Below are positions 12,895 to 24,180 of a stretch of 64,000 bases of DNA, in pieces. Source of the DNA: Apis mellifera (taxonomy: Eukaryota; Arthropoda; Insecta; Hymenoptera; Apidae); assembly GCF_003254395.2 (NCBI RefSeq), contig NC_037638.1, forward strand, positions 18,696,746 to 18,760,745, written 5' to 3'. The position numbers and the translations under genes are program-made. The notes under the pieces were generated by a model. It was not told where the DNA came from. It ran no database searches and saw only the letters and a program-made list of their open reading frames with translations. The stretch's first letter is position 1. Each line of letters opens with the position of its first letter.

Positions 12895-13088
12895 TCTACG
12901 TGACTGTGAAAGTGCATCATCGGCTCAAGCGAATAAGTTCAATGTGGAAAATGTTTGCTTGTGAATTATAAATCGGTGGTATTAAGACGAGATAGAGAAT
13001 AAGATTTTCGCAGCCGTGAAACGAATACACATCCGAGAGAGAGAAAGAGATTATTTCGAAAAACTATTTCTAAACTATTTTAATCACG
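12895..13088 (+). other. Candidate non-coding first exon
   Basis: Lies between the TATA-like box and the donor ACG|GTGAGT (intron start at 13089). The start is inferred from TATA spacing only. If it is a first exon it is probably 5' UTR, because no long ATG frame is present. An alternative is an internal exon from 13011, after a weak TTTTCGCAG acceptor. It would be 78 nt and open in one frame as VKRIHIRERERDYFEK onward. I cannot choose between them. Confidence 0.25.
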
Positions 13089-13404
13089 GTGAGTAAAAAT
13101 AAAAATTTCAATAAATGGGATAAAATGAACGATTCGTTATTTCAAAATTGATTCAAAACAAGATGAGAGAAAAAAAAAAGAAACAATCGTCTCGTATATA
13201 TAATTTCTATCCATTCGATAAAAACTCGCAAATAAGATAAAAGAGTCTAAAATAAAAACGTATCACGGGGCGATCATCAATAAGAAGAACGAATCCTCTC
13301 TGCAATCCAAACATTTCTCTCAGAGCTGTCCCCCTTTCCGTTAAACGCATGCCACTCGACACAACTTTCCCATTGAGCGTCAGCCCCAAGCGTTACGTTT
13401 CGCG

Positions 13405-13530
13405 CAAAGTGAAAAAAAGGAGAGGGGAAAAGAATAAAAAAAAAAAAAAAGTGAAAAACGATCAAACTAAAAGAAACAAAAAAAAAAGAAAGAAAGAAAG
13501 GCAAAAGGAGAAAAAAGGGAAAGAAAAATC
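13405..13530. repeat. A-rich polypurine tract, about 125 bp
   Basis: Almost entirely A and G with a 15-nt A run and GAAA units, broken by a few C and T. It explains the lysine-rich frame on the plus strand and the phenylalanine-rich one on the minus strand. Confidence 0.88.
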
Positions 13531-15484
13531 CAGCGTACAAGCTTTCTCGACCAAGATACAAAGAAATCTCGTTTACTCGAACTCTGCTCTGCATCCTCGC
13601 GGCCCGCAAGACAAAAGCAGGACAACGTTTCCTCGCGAAAAAGCAGCACACGGTCGATCCTTTAAAGCAGACATGCGAAAATATTCCTCGACATTCCGCC
13701 TCTTTTATTCCGCGCGATGGTCACCGTGGCGGTCAAAATTAAATCCTTCCGTAGCTCGTATCCCGCTAATAGAATGACGTATATTCGATAGCTCGATATT
13801 TTTTAATGAATCCAATTGGGATGCTCGATAGCAACACGTTTCGATCAGAGGGAGATTCTTGTCGATATTTCACAAATCGCGTATGTATATTCGAATCGGT
13901 ATTGCAATGAATTGAATTATTCCATTTACATTCCCGGATATCATTTGCAATCGGTTTTATTGATAATCAGGTGATAACAGATTTGACGATAGGAAGGATA
14001 CCTTGGAAGTTTGTTATTCTACTTTTAATTTCGAAGAAATTTTTTCGATATGAATTTTAATTTAAAAAGAACAACGGATGAATTTTGGAATGCGAAGAGA
14101 ATGAAGAATATAGAGATAAATTATAAAATTATAAAATGAAAATTGTTTTGTGCGGTAATATTATTTTATAATTATATTAATTGTAACCGAAAACAGTTAA
14201 TAAATACAGTTAAGAAAAAGAAATTTTGAAAATTGGAATATTTTATTATATTTCGTATCGTATTAATCGCAAAAATCAGAATCGAAAACTTAATATATCA
14301 GGAATAAATAAAGAATAACGTAAGTAAAATATGAAATTGAAATGATACATAGAATTATAAAGCAAGAATAGAATAGTGGAAAGAGAACTAAACAAAAGAC
14401 GGATATTTAAACTCGTGGCGAAACTATTGCACGACAGAAAAGCGATACCAATGAGGCTGGCCTTTCTTCTTTAACAATGTGATAAATTAGTCGTTTTATA
14501 TGCAAATTTGCCTCTTTTACATCGCGCGAGAGAGCAATGACACGTGTAACCAAGCAAGAAAGATCGTTCGCGTCGAGGCATCCGACTCGAAACCTTCACT
14601 CCGCTCGATTGCTCGATTTAAGAACGACTCGTCGCGATTCCTGCATACCATTTTGCATAATATGTATTTTATGCGATCACTGAATCGAGTGATATATACG
14701 AGTACGTCGCGAATAAAAACGATAATGATCTTTGTGCAAGATACATTTATCATCGTCATAGTTTCGAATATATATTATTATCCTCCTTGCCGAAGCGAAA
14801 ACAACTCCATCTTCGTTTCTCACGCTCCAAAAATCTTAATTACAACCAACTTTTAACTTTCGATGAATCGTTCCTTCCATCTTTCTAAAAATATCCCAAT
14901 GAATGCACAACGTTTAAAAATTCGTCAAACTTTCATCCATTCAACGAATCAAGAATATTACAACATAAATGATCATTATAAAATATCTTGAATATCTAGA
15001 AATATATTGGATATAGAGATAAAATATCTCGACCACGACAATCGTGTAAGAGATAATCTTCGAATCTCAACGCACTGTAAAGAAGCTTTCCAAAGAGGCA
15101 ACCGATAACGACAAAGGGAGGTTGGCAATAAAACGCGGCGATGGCGAGATATCTCCTCGAACGTGGCAAACCGTCACAAGAAACAAAGTAACGCGAGCGG
15201 AAAGATGAGAAAGAATCGCGAGCCAATCGGATGTAAAAGAACGGGCGAAGCCTTGGTAGTCTGGGCCCGAGAACCGCGCGCCACGAGACGAGAAGGCAGC
15301 ATGGAATAGGAGGGAGAGCGAGGAGGATAGAATCTGCCGAGTGAAAAGTAGAGAAGAAGGAAGCGGATCCGCGGCGCCAGAGCGGCGTCCACGCTCGCTC
15401 GCGCCGTCGCCGAAACGCGACGACCGAAAACCAAAGGTGCATTAAACTTTGGCAAGCGTGCGGGGTTAACGTCGCCACCCTTCC

Positions 15485-15515
15485 GTGTGTACGTGTGTGT
15501 GTACGTGTGTGTGTG
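15485..15515. repeat. GT microsatellite with ACGT interruptions
   Basis: (GT)n interrupted by two ACGT tetramers inside a CpG-rich block. A simple tandem repeat. Confidence 0.92.
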
Positions 15516-15779
15516 AAGAGACGAAGAGAAGAGATTGGCGTACACGAGGCGAGCGTACGCTTGGATCGTGAGACACGACTCGCTGCTCTTCTGGGGGCTG
15601 TGCCACCCCTTCTCCACTCGCGACAACGATCTTACTCCCTTGACGATCGTTTGCCAGATACGCCATGCCAAGTAATTCCATGGTCCTTCGCCGACCACGT
15701 CTCTTTGTCTACCATGTTTTTCGCTTCCCTCTTTTCGATACCTTTCGCCGACTCGCCGATCCGGTTAAATGGCTCGTTG

Positions 15780-15827
15780 TTCTTTTTTTCTTCTTCTTCT
15801 TTTTCTTTTTCTCTCTTTTTTTTTTTG
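15780..15827. repeat. Pyrimidine tract
   Basis: T/C-only run with CTT units and long T stretches. It is followed by GCTG rather than a clear AG acceptor. Confidence 0.85.
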
Positions 15828-16557
15828 CTGTGGAATGTTTTGCGGTATTGTCCTCGTTTCGTACGATAAGATGACTGGTGAATGTATTTGAAACGTTTTT
15901 TGATTTTTGGTTTCTTTTTTTTGGCTGTGGTTTGAGTGGAAAGAGGATGATTGTTCGGTTGTCTACCATTGCGGTGTAAAGTGGTGATAAGTTGAAACGG
16001 TATCCTTTGAACGTGAGTTTCTTTAGAATAAATTGATATTTGCATTTGCGATGTATTTTAAATGTGAAAGAGGAATCGTATCCTTTCTTTTCTTTCATTC
16101 ATATCTGGAATTTAACGAATAGATATATAATTGAACGAATAATTGGAATACCGACGATATGGAAAAGCTATTTCAGAATATGTCAAATACACACTTACTT
16201 CTATTTTGTTTATACCGAAACTACTTCTATAGTTAATCCACGAATTTCCGAATTACGAACAGAAAGCTATTTTATCTCCAATCTAACGTAACAAACCACT
16301 CATCGATCCGACGAGATAACCGACTTTGTCGAAAAACCGATCCCGTATCGTATCCCAAAAAAAATTGATATCTGATTATAAATCAAATTTCTAATAAGCT
16401 ATTACGATAAGAATCGCAAAGAGAGCGGTAAATGGCCGCGCGAAATATACAAATCTGCAATTTGATGAATACCACGTGCCGGCAACCGTGCCAAATTAAA
16501 ACCCATTTGTCACAAGTTCATTCTCATTCTTTCTTCGCTTCTTTCCTCGTATTCCAG

Positions 16558-16928
16558 GTCGACGTTATTCATCGCCATCTTTTTCACGAGCGCGTACGTA
16601 AAGTATTCACGTGCAAACGTACAACGCCACATGCAACGATCGTCAAAGCTCAAGACTCGACGATCACATCACGTCGACTATTCGTCGTTTCGTCTACTTT
16701 GTTGCCAGCTTCGTATTTACGACCCGGTCGACGATTTGCACGGCGAAAACGCTTTTGTAGAAGGTCCCACGCGATGTGTAACATCGGCCAAGTGGGCGAG
16801 GGTACTCGTGTCGGGATACCACGGATAGCCGCGCACTCGACGGCACGAACATTCACCGGGTATGTCGGGTCGAGTCAAGGCACGCGTGAACATCGATTCC
16901 TGATCGTTTCGGTGCCAGACACCAGAAG
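16558..16928 (+). CDS. Candidate exon, open over 371 nt
   Basis: A strong acceptor context, CTTCTTTCCTCGTATTCCAG, ends at 16557. One frame starting VDVIHRHLFHERVRKVF stays open for 123 codons and is closed only by the TGA inside a donor-like AAG|GTGATC at 16929. The translation is rich in Arg, Thr, His and Ser and has no domain I recognise. The composition also fits CpG-rich non-coding DNA read by chance. It could equally be part of a non-coding transcript. Confidence 0.2.
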
Positions 16929-18007
16929 GTGATCCTGTCACGTGATCCTACATTGCACGGAAGAGTCGGAGAGCGAGGGAGGACAGGTTGATTTCCATCG
17001 TACTCTTGATAGGCGTTCCCCATCTCGTACAACTATCCTACCGATACGATATCAGATATATTGGAAACTCGGACTTCGTTTCTCCCAATCGGGAATACCT
17101 TCTTCTTAAACTTTCATTTCAACTTGATAGATTTTCACTTAAATCGTATCTCTAATTTGAATTCGATATTTGTTCTCCTTCTCCTCCTCTTCTCTTCTTC
17201 CTCCCCCTCTTCTTGTTTAAATTATGGTTTAAAGTTATACCCGCTTAGCTCGCTTTAATTTTCATCGAGTGAAATAATGCATGGGATCTGAACTACTGTG
17301 CGCACCTGGACCGTAATCGTATTGTTAACCTTTATAAAGGTCAGCGTTGGACCTGTGCAGATGTATGCCACTCTCGGGACGTTTACTTACAGTCCGAACG
17401 AAAACGAGCATACCCATAGAGACTGAAATATATTGTGATACGTGTATATGCATAAGACCGTATCGTGGAGGATATCGAGAGAATTTAATTGAACACTCGT
17501 ATCCGTGTTGTTGTAATATCGTTAAAAGATGTTCCATCGGCTGAACCTAATCTAAAAGTTGTAAAACGTATCATTGTTCAAAAGCCCGTTAACGAAATTT
17601 CCCACATTTTACAACAAATCAAGCTGAAACGTTCGATCTCTCTCCTCCATATTTGAACTACGACAATATAGTTTACAACAACGGGAACGAATGGACCGTT
17701 GACACAAATTATAAATTATTGCTCCTGTTGGCAAAACAGTTCTCATAATTTTACAGCCGTGTAATTTGTTACGTTTCACTTGTAACAAGTTTGCTCGTTT
17801 TATTAGCAAACTTGTTACATTTATAGAGAAGAGAATTTATCAACACCGTTACCGTAGAATAACTTGTGAATGATATTACACGAGAAAATCAATCGTAAAT
17901 CCTCCATTTCGTCATCGATTCAATTTTAAAATTCTCCCTAAGTAAACTCCTCCTCCAAACTTATATACATTATTTGATAACATCATTCTTGAAACGTACG
18001 CATATAG
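16929..18007. other. Non-coding stretch
   Basis: No gene seen. It holds a TTCTCC-rich pyrimidine patch at 17170-17220, a TTTACTTACAG acceptor-like site near 17394, and the strong hairpin at 17781-17819. Confidence 0.55.
17781..17819. repeat. Perfect 15-bp inverted repeat, 9-nt loop
   Basis: TGTAACAAGTTTGCT is followed by a 9-nt CGTTTTATT loop and the exact complement AGCAAACTTGTTACA. The stem has no mismatch. A perfect stem of this length with so short a loop is unlikely by chance in 64 kb. At 39 nt it is too short for a canonical animal microRNA precursor. It may be a fold-back element remnant, a structured RNA segment or a protein-binding palindrome. Confidence 0.85.
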
Positions 18008-18129
18008 GGAAGGAAAATTCTCGAGGCAAGATAATTGCTCGCAATCTTTCAACTAGCGCGGGGATGGATGGACGGATAATATCCAGCGGCATCATCCTCG
18101 AGGAATACGTCGGATTGCTCCCAGTGATC
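18008..18129 (+). CDS. Candidate internal exon (unknown protein)
   Basis: Bounded by CATATAG upstream, a weak acceptor, and a good donor ATC|GTAAGTTT downstream. The frame is open over 2 nt plus 40 codons and includes MDGRIISSGIILEEYVGLLP near its end. The intron would follow in phase 0. The same block is also open on the minus strand, which weakens the case. No family was recognised and no joining exons were found. Confidence 0.2.
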
Positions 18130-18794
18130 GTAAGTTTCCTCGTGGCACGAAAGCTAAGCAACTAACAGTTCTCGAACGCGTTACGGGGTCCGAGTACTGT
18201 CAGTCGCACCTTCCGGCTGCACGCGATTCAACGACGTTTACAATTTCCGGCAGACGTCGTGCGGCGTCGACTCCCACCCCCGCCGGCAATCGCTTGCGCA
18301 ACACCTGCTAGGTAAACGGCTTCTACGCAATCGTGCTGTAATAATCCGGAAAGTCGAATTGACAGTAGACGTCGGTTACCGTGTACGTGCTCGTTTTCCC
18401 ATCGACATCGACTGCCATCGCGATTCAGAATGTTATCCCATTGGGATGGAGGGTGGTGCCGAGTCAGAATATGGATCTTTGTTTTTTTGAATCTCTTATA
18501 CCGAGTCTAGCCGAATTTCCAAAGTCGAATACGTTTCCTTATAAGCTCGGATCGTCTACGATTTTCTTCGTATCGACTTTATTATTTTTGTTTGTCTTGT
18601 TTCTTTTCGGTGTATTGCGAGTAATAACATTTTCTGGGAGAAATGGTAGATAGAACGTGGATATTTCAGAGGAGAAATTAATCGATATAGTCGAGAACAA
18701 TACTAAAAATGTATTAATACATTTGTGTTGTTTGTCCAACTTTTAAATTCTCTTGGAGTAGATAGAAAAGTTAGAAGAAATATATGGTATGGTA

Positions 18795-18808
18795 GACGTG
18801 TACACGTC
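18795..18808. repeat. 14-bp perfect palindrome
   Basis: GACGTGTACACGTC is its own reverse complement. It lies about 20 nt beyond the stop of the transposase relic, outside its reading frame. It could be a dimeric binding site or chance. Confidence 0.55.
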
Positions 18809-18827
18809 AGAGAAGAAAGTGATATTT

Positions 18828-19062
18828 TTATTTTTCTAAATAATCTTTCACGCCATCAATGCATTTGACACATCTTTGATACAAAATCTCAGAACTTTTT
18901 TAAAATTCGTATTTGGAATACTGTCCAAAGCACTCGGCATATTTTTCTAAAGATCTTCATCTACATTCAATCTCTTGAATGGCTTGAAAATGTTTTTCTT
19001 CATGATATATATATATTTTTTTTTCTTTGCATAAAATCAAATTCTTCAAATAAGAAGAAGAT
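18828..19062 (-). pseudogene. Decayed mariner-like transposase, C-terminal end
   Basis: Reading the minus strand from 19004 to 18828 gives one frame of 59 codons with two internal stops (after ECR and after KYEF) and a final stop at 18828-18830. It contains HFQAIQEIE and ends RCVKCIDGVKDYLEK, matching the usual end of Tc1/mariner transposases, in which an R-x-x-K-C-I-D motif is followed shortly by Y-x-E before the stop. A possible FFLF block, typical of the segment after the last catalytic Asp, lies at 19048-19062 in another frame, across a TA/A-rich insertion. Catalytic residues were not found, so this is an inactive fragment. Confidence 0.6.
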
Positions 19063-20712
19063 GGTTAATTTCTTTCTTGGTCGTAAATATTATTGCTTTA
19101 CGATGATTCGTAGTAAACTTAATTTCTTTCAAGATATTTTCATAATCATATTCATATTGAATACCACAAGATACAAACTTTATTTGAAAAAAAAAAAAAT
19201 AAAGTTCCTCCATTATGAATCTGTATTCGCGAGACATTCGTCTATCTTATATATCTCGATATCCATGATTAATCTTGAATCGTGAAACGACGAGAGATGC
19301 CTTTGCAACCAATAGACATCCGTATTAGACGTCACTGTTCCTGCTCACCCAGACGGAATAACTTTCCACGATCGTAGAAACGCACAAGATCCAATTAACA
19401 GAAGACGACATCTGTCATGCACACACAGAGGTGGTGTCTTAGTCGTCTGGTCGATGCCGGTTCGTCGGGTGTTGCGTATCAGAAACCGATCGATGAATCA
19501 TTAACGTGCTCTCCTCGTGTTCGATTGTCGTAGACAGGACCTTTGTTCGTTGCTTAATTGATAATCCTCATTCGATGATGGCAGCCAAGTCGAGCGAAGT
19601 GAGCCACCTGTGCGATAGCGGTCTGACAGTTTCTCGCCGGGACCAGCTTCCGATTAACTAAACAGGAATCACGCGTCACACTGTGTAGCCTTTCGTGCAA
19701 GATTATACGATATCGTGATCTGCGCCGCTAATGCGTCATGTCTGCGAATGACTGGTGAACACGATGACCGACGAGAAACGCGTTTATGCGTTCCACCCAC
19801 CAGATACCGATCGTCCTGTTTCGATTGCTACATGCTCCGTCGAACGAGACTAAGCGATAGTAAATGCGATCATCTATCCATTCGACCGTGAACCATCCAA
19901 ATATTATGCCGACTGTGATCACGATCAATCGATTCTTCTTAATCCTTCGAATCTCGTTCAAGTTCATGGCTTCCGAAGTTTGCTTTCGATCCATTGCTTC
20001 GATTCAATTTTCTCTTTTTCGGCTCTCGAAATGAAGTTTACGAAACCCCGATTAAAGTTGTTGATTAATTTGACGAGAAAAATCAAAGTTATTCGGATAT
20101 CGTTCAGGGATAGGGAGGAAGAATTTAATATCGGATGAAAGTTGTCGATTTTTTTTTTCCATCTTGAAATAATAAAAGATTTAATAACAAGATGCCATCG
20201 TATCGTTAAGAAATTATCAAAGCTCTTAATAACTCTTCTCATCTCTTCGATACACGTCCAACGCTCAACGTATTTCGCCCGAAAAAATTCCAAGAGTTTA
20301 TATAGCCAGATATAAGATTCATTCCACCCTTACGATTCGCTTGAGTAGCTAATTTCGAAATCCAATAACCATCGCGGCAAATTTCTCCAACGTTCCAATA
20401 AGTAATGTCTCGTCGTTGCACACGGAACAAAAATCTCGATTCTTCTCGACGAGATTCTCACCTCGAACGTTTCGCGATATTTTCAAGCCCTGGCAAGATA
20501 TACCTGGCAAATTTTCCAAGCGCCAATTTTCTATTCTAGCCAATTGTGCTCGTTAATCCTGGCAAGAGGAAGGTGACGTTGCACCCTCCAATTTCTCATC
20601 GAATCGGTCTTCCTTTCACCATCTAAAACCTAATTGCGCCCCTTCCACTACGCTCGGCGCAAACATTCCACCCTCCCTCGACCCTATCTCGCCTTTTTCC
20701 TCGCCCCTTTCG
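19063..20712. other. Non-coding stretch
   Basis: A 13-nt A run lies near 19187. Sequence at 19300-19750 has balanced composition and little low complexity, so it could be conserved regulatory DNA, but this cannot be tested here. On the minus strand, a strong acceptor (CCTTCCTCTTGCCAG, ending near 20564) and a donor (GAG|GTGAGA, near 20461) frame about 100 nt. All three frames between them contain stops, so a coding exon is excluded. Confidence 0.5.
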
Positions 20713-20737
20713 CTCTGATGGAGTAATACCATCAGAG
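20713..20737. repeat. Perfect 9-bp hairpin, 7-nt loop
   Basis: CTCTGATGG, loop AGTAATA, CCATCAGAG. A perfect stem immediately upstream of the GC-rich candidate exon block. It may be structural in a transcript, or chance. Confidence 0.65.
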
Positions 20738-20790
20738 AGCAGACACCGCGGCGCCGGAACACGATCTCGCGCTGGCGCGGTTCCGTAAAG

Positions 20791-21099
20791 GGTTGCCGGG
20801 GACGCACACTTCTTCAAGGACGATCACGATAATCTCATCGATACCCGCGGCCATTTGTCTACCGACCATCCCTCTCCCCTCGCCGTTGGAAACGCTGACT
20901 CCGCCGCTCCAACGTCTCTCCACCTCGTCTTCTTCCACACCCTCGGTGGAACACCAACAGTGGTGATTTTCGTGAATCGACGTTTGGTTTACGAACTGGA
21001 TGCCCTGTCTCGTAAATATCGGCGAAAATTTACAGTTTGCCGAGGGAAACGGGATAAAGGTGGACGAAATACGAGCGTGGCGGGCGACAAATTTGCCGG
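20791..21099 (+). CDS. Candidate internal exon, 309 nt, unknown protein
   Basis: An open frame runs from an AG at 20789-20790 to a strong donor GG|GTGAGC at 21100, and the first stop is the TGA of that donor. The translation includes HFFKDDHDNLIDTRGHLSTD early, a hydrophobic LHLVFFHTLGGTPTVVIFV segment, then VNRRLVYELDALSRKYRR. Third codon positions are mostly C or T over the first half, as in real coding DNA, but the strand is pyrimidine-rich there anyway. The antisense frame in the same register is also open (20732-21115), so strand and coding status are unresolved. The acceptor is weak. I recognise no family. Confidence 0.3.
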
Positions 21100-22480
21100 G
21101 TGAGCGTGACGAGGATTAAGATTCGCCGATTTATCTTTCATCATTTTTCGGTTGCACACGAACGATCGCGTAAATCGCGCGTGTTTTTGACAACTGGGAT
21201 AGTTACCGCGTGTGTTTTCGCAGTCACTCTCAGCTTTGCTTGTTTCCATCTTGGAATATAAAATGACGGGGAAGATGGAGTTTATACGGTTTACAGTAGA
21301 TTGTTTAGATTGAAGCGACGGAAATGTATTTTGTTTGAGCAACAAAGCCTCGAATAGATCTTAGCAGAATTCTGAAGATGGTGCGGTATGAGAAACATTT
21401 ATCGCAGGGATTTTGGATCGCAATTTGTCTAACAATTTATGGAGTAATACTCATCGAGAGAAGATGTTTACTTAGTTAAAGAAATTAAACTCTCGAATTT
21501 CAAGATATACGATTATATATATTAATACAGATAAAAATATTTTTAAACAATTTTTTAAATTTCCAAAATTTAATTTTTAACTCGGATCTATCGAAACGAT
21601 TTAAAATCTAATTCTTATTTCGAACAAAATTAAAAAAAAAAAAGAACACGAAGTTAAATCGGAAACTGGTTAAAAGAGGTGGAAATAATTCCACGAGATT
21701 AATGAGACGGATCAGAAGCTTCACGCGTACAAGACGGAATTTTGAGACGCGGCGCGTTCCGAGATGCGAGGCGGATAGGCATCGAGTATGTACGAGCTCC
21801 GTGCGCGCTTCTCATTTGAATAAGACGGCAGTTAGTTGTGTTTACGGTGTACAGCGGCTGACAAACGATTACAAATTGTCCCCGTGACAAATCACCAGGC
21901 ATTACTCGTGCACTTTTGGCGCGGCCGGCAACATAACCACCCTCCCTCACGCCTACGCGATGGAACGACACATCCGATCCTTCAACAGGGATACAAAGTG
22001 ACGCTGTGTGACCCGAGTTTCGTGTTTCGATCCTGTTCTGGTATCGACGATCCCTGATCGTCCAATCCTCGACGTGTGGTAAACATAATGCTTCGATCCA
22101 ATCGACGAAAATACCACTTTTCTTTTACTATTTATGACTTGAAGATTTTAATTCTTATCTTGAATCGTGATTGGGGACGAGAGAGAGTTTCTCTTTTATT
22201 CGTCGATCGTGTCGTATTGTTATTTCTTTTTCAGAAATTTAATAATATCCGTTATTCAATTATAAGTACAATTAAAGCGAATTGGTTTTCTCGTGTCTTG
22301 AGAAATTCTCTTTTCGCGATTGTTTCATTGTGACGATGCGATCGGTGAATAATGGTTGAAGATGGGTCTTAATTTTATCAGATTTCACGAAACTCGAGAG
22401 ATTCGCAAAAGGTTCGCGAAGGAGTTAAATGTTCCTCGAATAATGATCGATTTACGCGAAAAACAAGAATCGTAAGTGAA

Positions 22481-22496
22481 GTTAATTATAATTAAC
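22481..22496. repeat. 16-bp AT palindrome
   Basis: GTTAATTATAATTAAC is a perfect palindrome holding two TTAATTA-like cores, the type of site bound by homeodomain proteins. Palindromes are commoner in AT-rich DNA, so the functional claim is weak. Confidence 0.5.
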
Positions 22497-23070
22497 AAAG
22501 TTAATTATCATTTAGATGGAAATAGTGAAATTGGTAGGAACGTTTAGCTAATAGAACTAGATGATACCGGGGATACTCGCAACGGTACTAACTAATAAAA
22601 CGAAATCAAGGATTCAGACAATTTGGATTCCAACTAACTCGTATCCCACGAGGTTTGTAACACTCGTATCTGTCGTAGTTGGAGCAACGGAGCAACAACA
22701 CTTCCGTGTACAAATACTTACTCTCTAATTTACTCCCAAGATTTATCCAATTTTTCTCGTTACAAATTTAACAATGACGAAAAATCGAAATACGATTTAA
22801 ACAACTGAATAGAAAAAAAATGTACCTACGTATATATATTCCATAAAAATACACGCGTATTTCGATATCAATAGTTTATCGAACGTTCCCCGTTCGAATA
22901 TTTATAAAAATTCGCGAGAGCCAGTGTATCAATCTTCCCCACCTATTATCCCCCATCTCCTTTGCATTCCACCGCGCGACGCAATATCATTTATCTTCCA
23001 TTAACATCGAGATCCATGTAAACTAGACAAATTCTCGTGAAGGGATCCATCGCGTTGCACCGCGATTCAT

Positions 23071-23110
23071 TCTTTTTTTTTTTCTTTTTTTTCTTTTTTC
23101 TTTTTTTTCC
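23071..23110. repeat. Poly-T tract interrupted by C
   Basis: About 40 nt of T with single C interruptions. A simple low-complexity tract. Confidence 0.9.
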
Positions 23111-23784
23111 GTTACACCGCCATGATAGATACATCGCGATACTATTGATACGGCCCAAGCATTATTCGCGTGCCCCCTCGTTCCGTTGAGTACCGCTCGA
23201 CACGCACGCGTCGCACTCGAGATAGAATATGGATCTAGTTTTCCGTGAAATTATATTCCATCTGAAATCTAACTAGGCGAAACTAGGCGCTCCATTGTTT
23301 CCTGCGGATTTTTCGCGATATTTAAACAGAGGGGATCGTTTGCCGATAATTCGAACTTTGGAGAACAATTGCTATTATATATCCGATTTTTATTATTTCC
23401 ATTGTTAAATATCCATTCCATTCCGTTAACCCTCGAGCAATGGATATGCTTCGTTCGAATTTTATCCTTCCAAATATAAAAATCTCGTGTCTTTCAATAA
23501 CGAGAAGAATAAGGAGAATAAGAAGATCCTATAAGATCCGTTTCTATCTTCTCCTTCATCCATACGTAGGGAAACGAATTGCGCAAGGAGCTTAATTCCT
23601 CGACATCGGTACTTCACAAGACTAATCCAAGAAGATTAATAGGTATTTCGAGAGAGAGAGAAAAAAAAAGAAGATCTCCATGCCTTTTGCATCCCCCTTA
23701 TCTAACAACGACTTCCCATTACCGGCGCACCCTCAAAAGCGCCGCGATCTCAAATCTTCTCGATAGCCGCAAATCGGCCGCGAC

Positions 23785-23809
23785 TTCTCTCTCTCTCTCT
23801 CTCTTTCTC
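23785..23809. repeat. CT microsatellite
   Basis: A (CT)n run of about 25 nt at the upstream edge of the GC-rich block at 23.7-24.3 kb. Confidence 0.92.
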
Positions 23810-24180
23810 ACGCTTGCAAAAACTATAACCCATTAATCGATTCCGGGGCGGTTGTGGGCGGCGCGCATTCAGCTTCCCGACCCACTTTCGCCGGATAATA
23901 GCGGCGTCGAGTGAGTACGCAAAACTGGTCTTTTCAACGTCACGAACGGAAGCACGTAATTTAGCAAGATGTAGGATGAGAGCGGTGCAGAGAGCGGGGT
24001 GGGACGGAGGAAAGGGTGAAAGGATGGGATCGCGGGGTATCCGCACAGAGGCACAAGACGCGTGGTTATCGACCTCCGGGACGAGGACGATGCTCCGCCG
24101 AGGGGGTAGCCGTTGTGGCGTCTAAAAGACCGCTCGCTCGGACCTCGCCGCTCACCCTCCGATTCCCGACCAACCGAGGT

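Larger units (their letters stand above)
13095..16557. other. Non-coding stretch with a CpG-rich block
   Basis: AT-rich DNA from 13.8 to 15.0 kb holds nothing recognisable. At about 15.15-15.63 kb the sequence becomes GC- and CpG-rich, with a GT microsatellite at its centre, and could be a promoter-like block. Frames there are open in several registers on both strands and show no known domain. Confidence 0.5.
21106..24180. other. Non-coding stretch
   Basis: AT-rich at 21.4-21.7 and 22.2-22.9 kb. A mixed-composition patch at 21.7-22.05 kb is free of simple repeats. GC content rises from 23.7 kb. No gene recognised. Confidence 0.55.

Noticed and set aside
20461..20564. Minus-strand segment between a very good acceptor and a good donor
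   Set aside because: All three frames contain stops, so it cannot be an internal coding exon. It could be non-coding RNA but nothing supports that.
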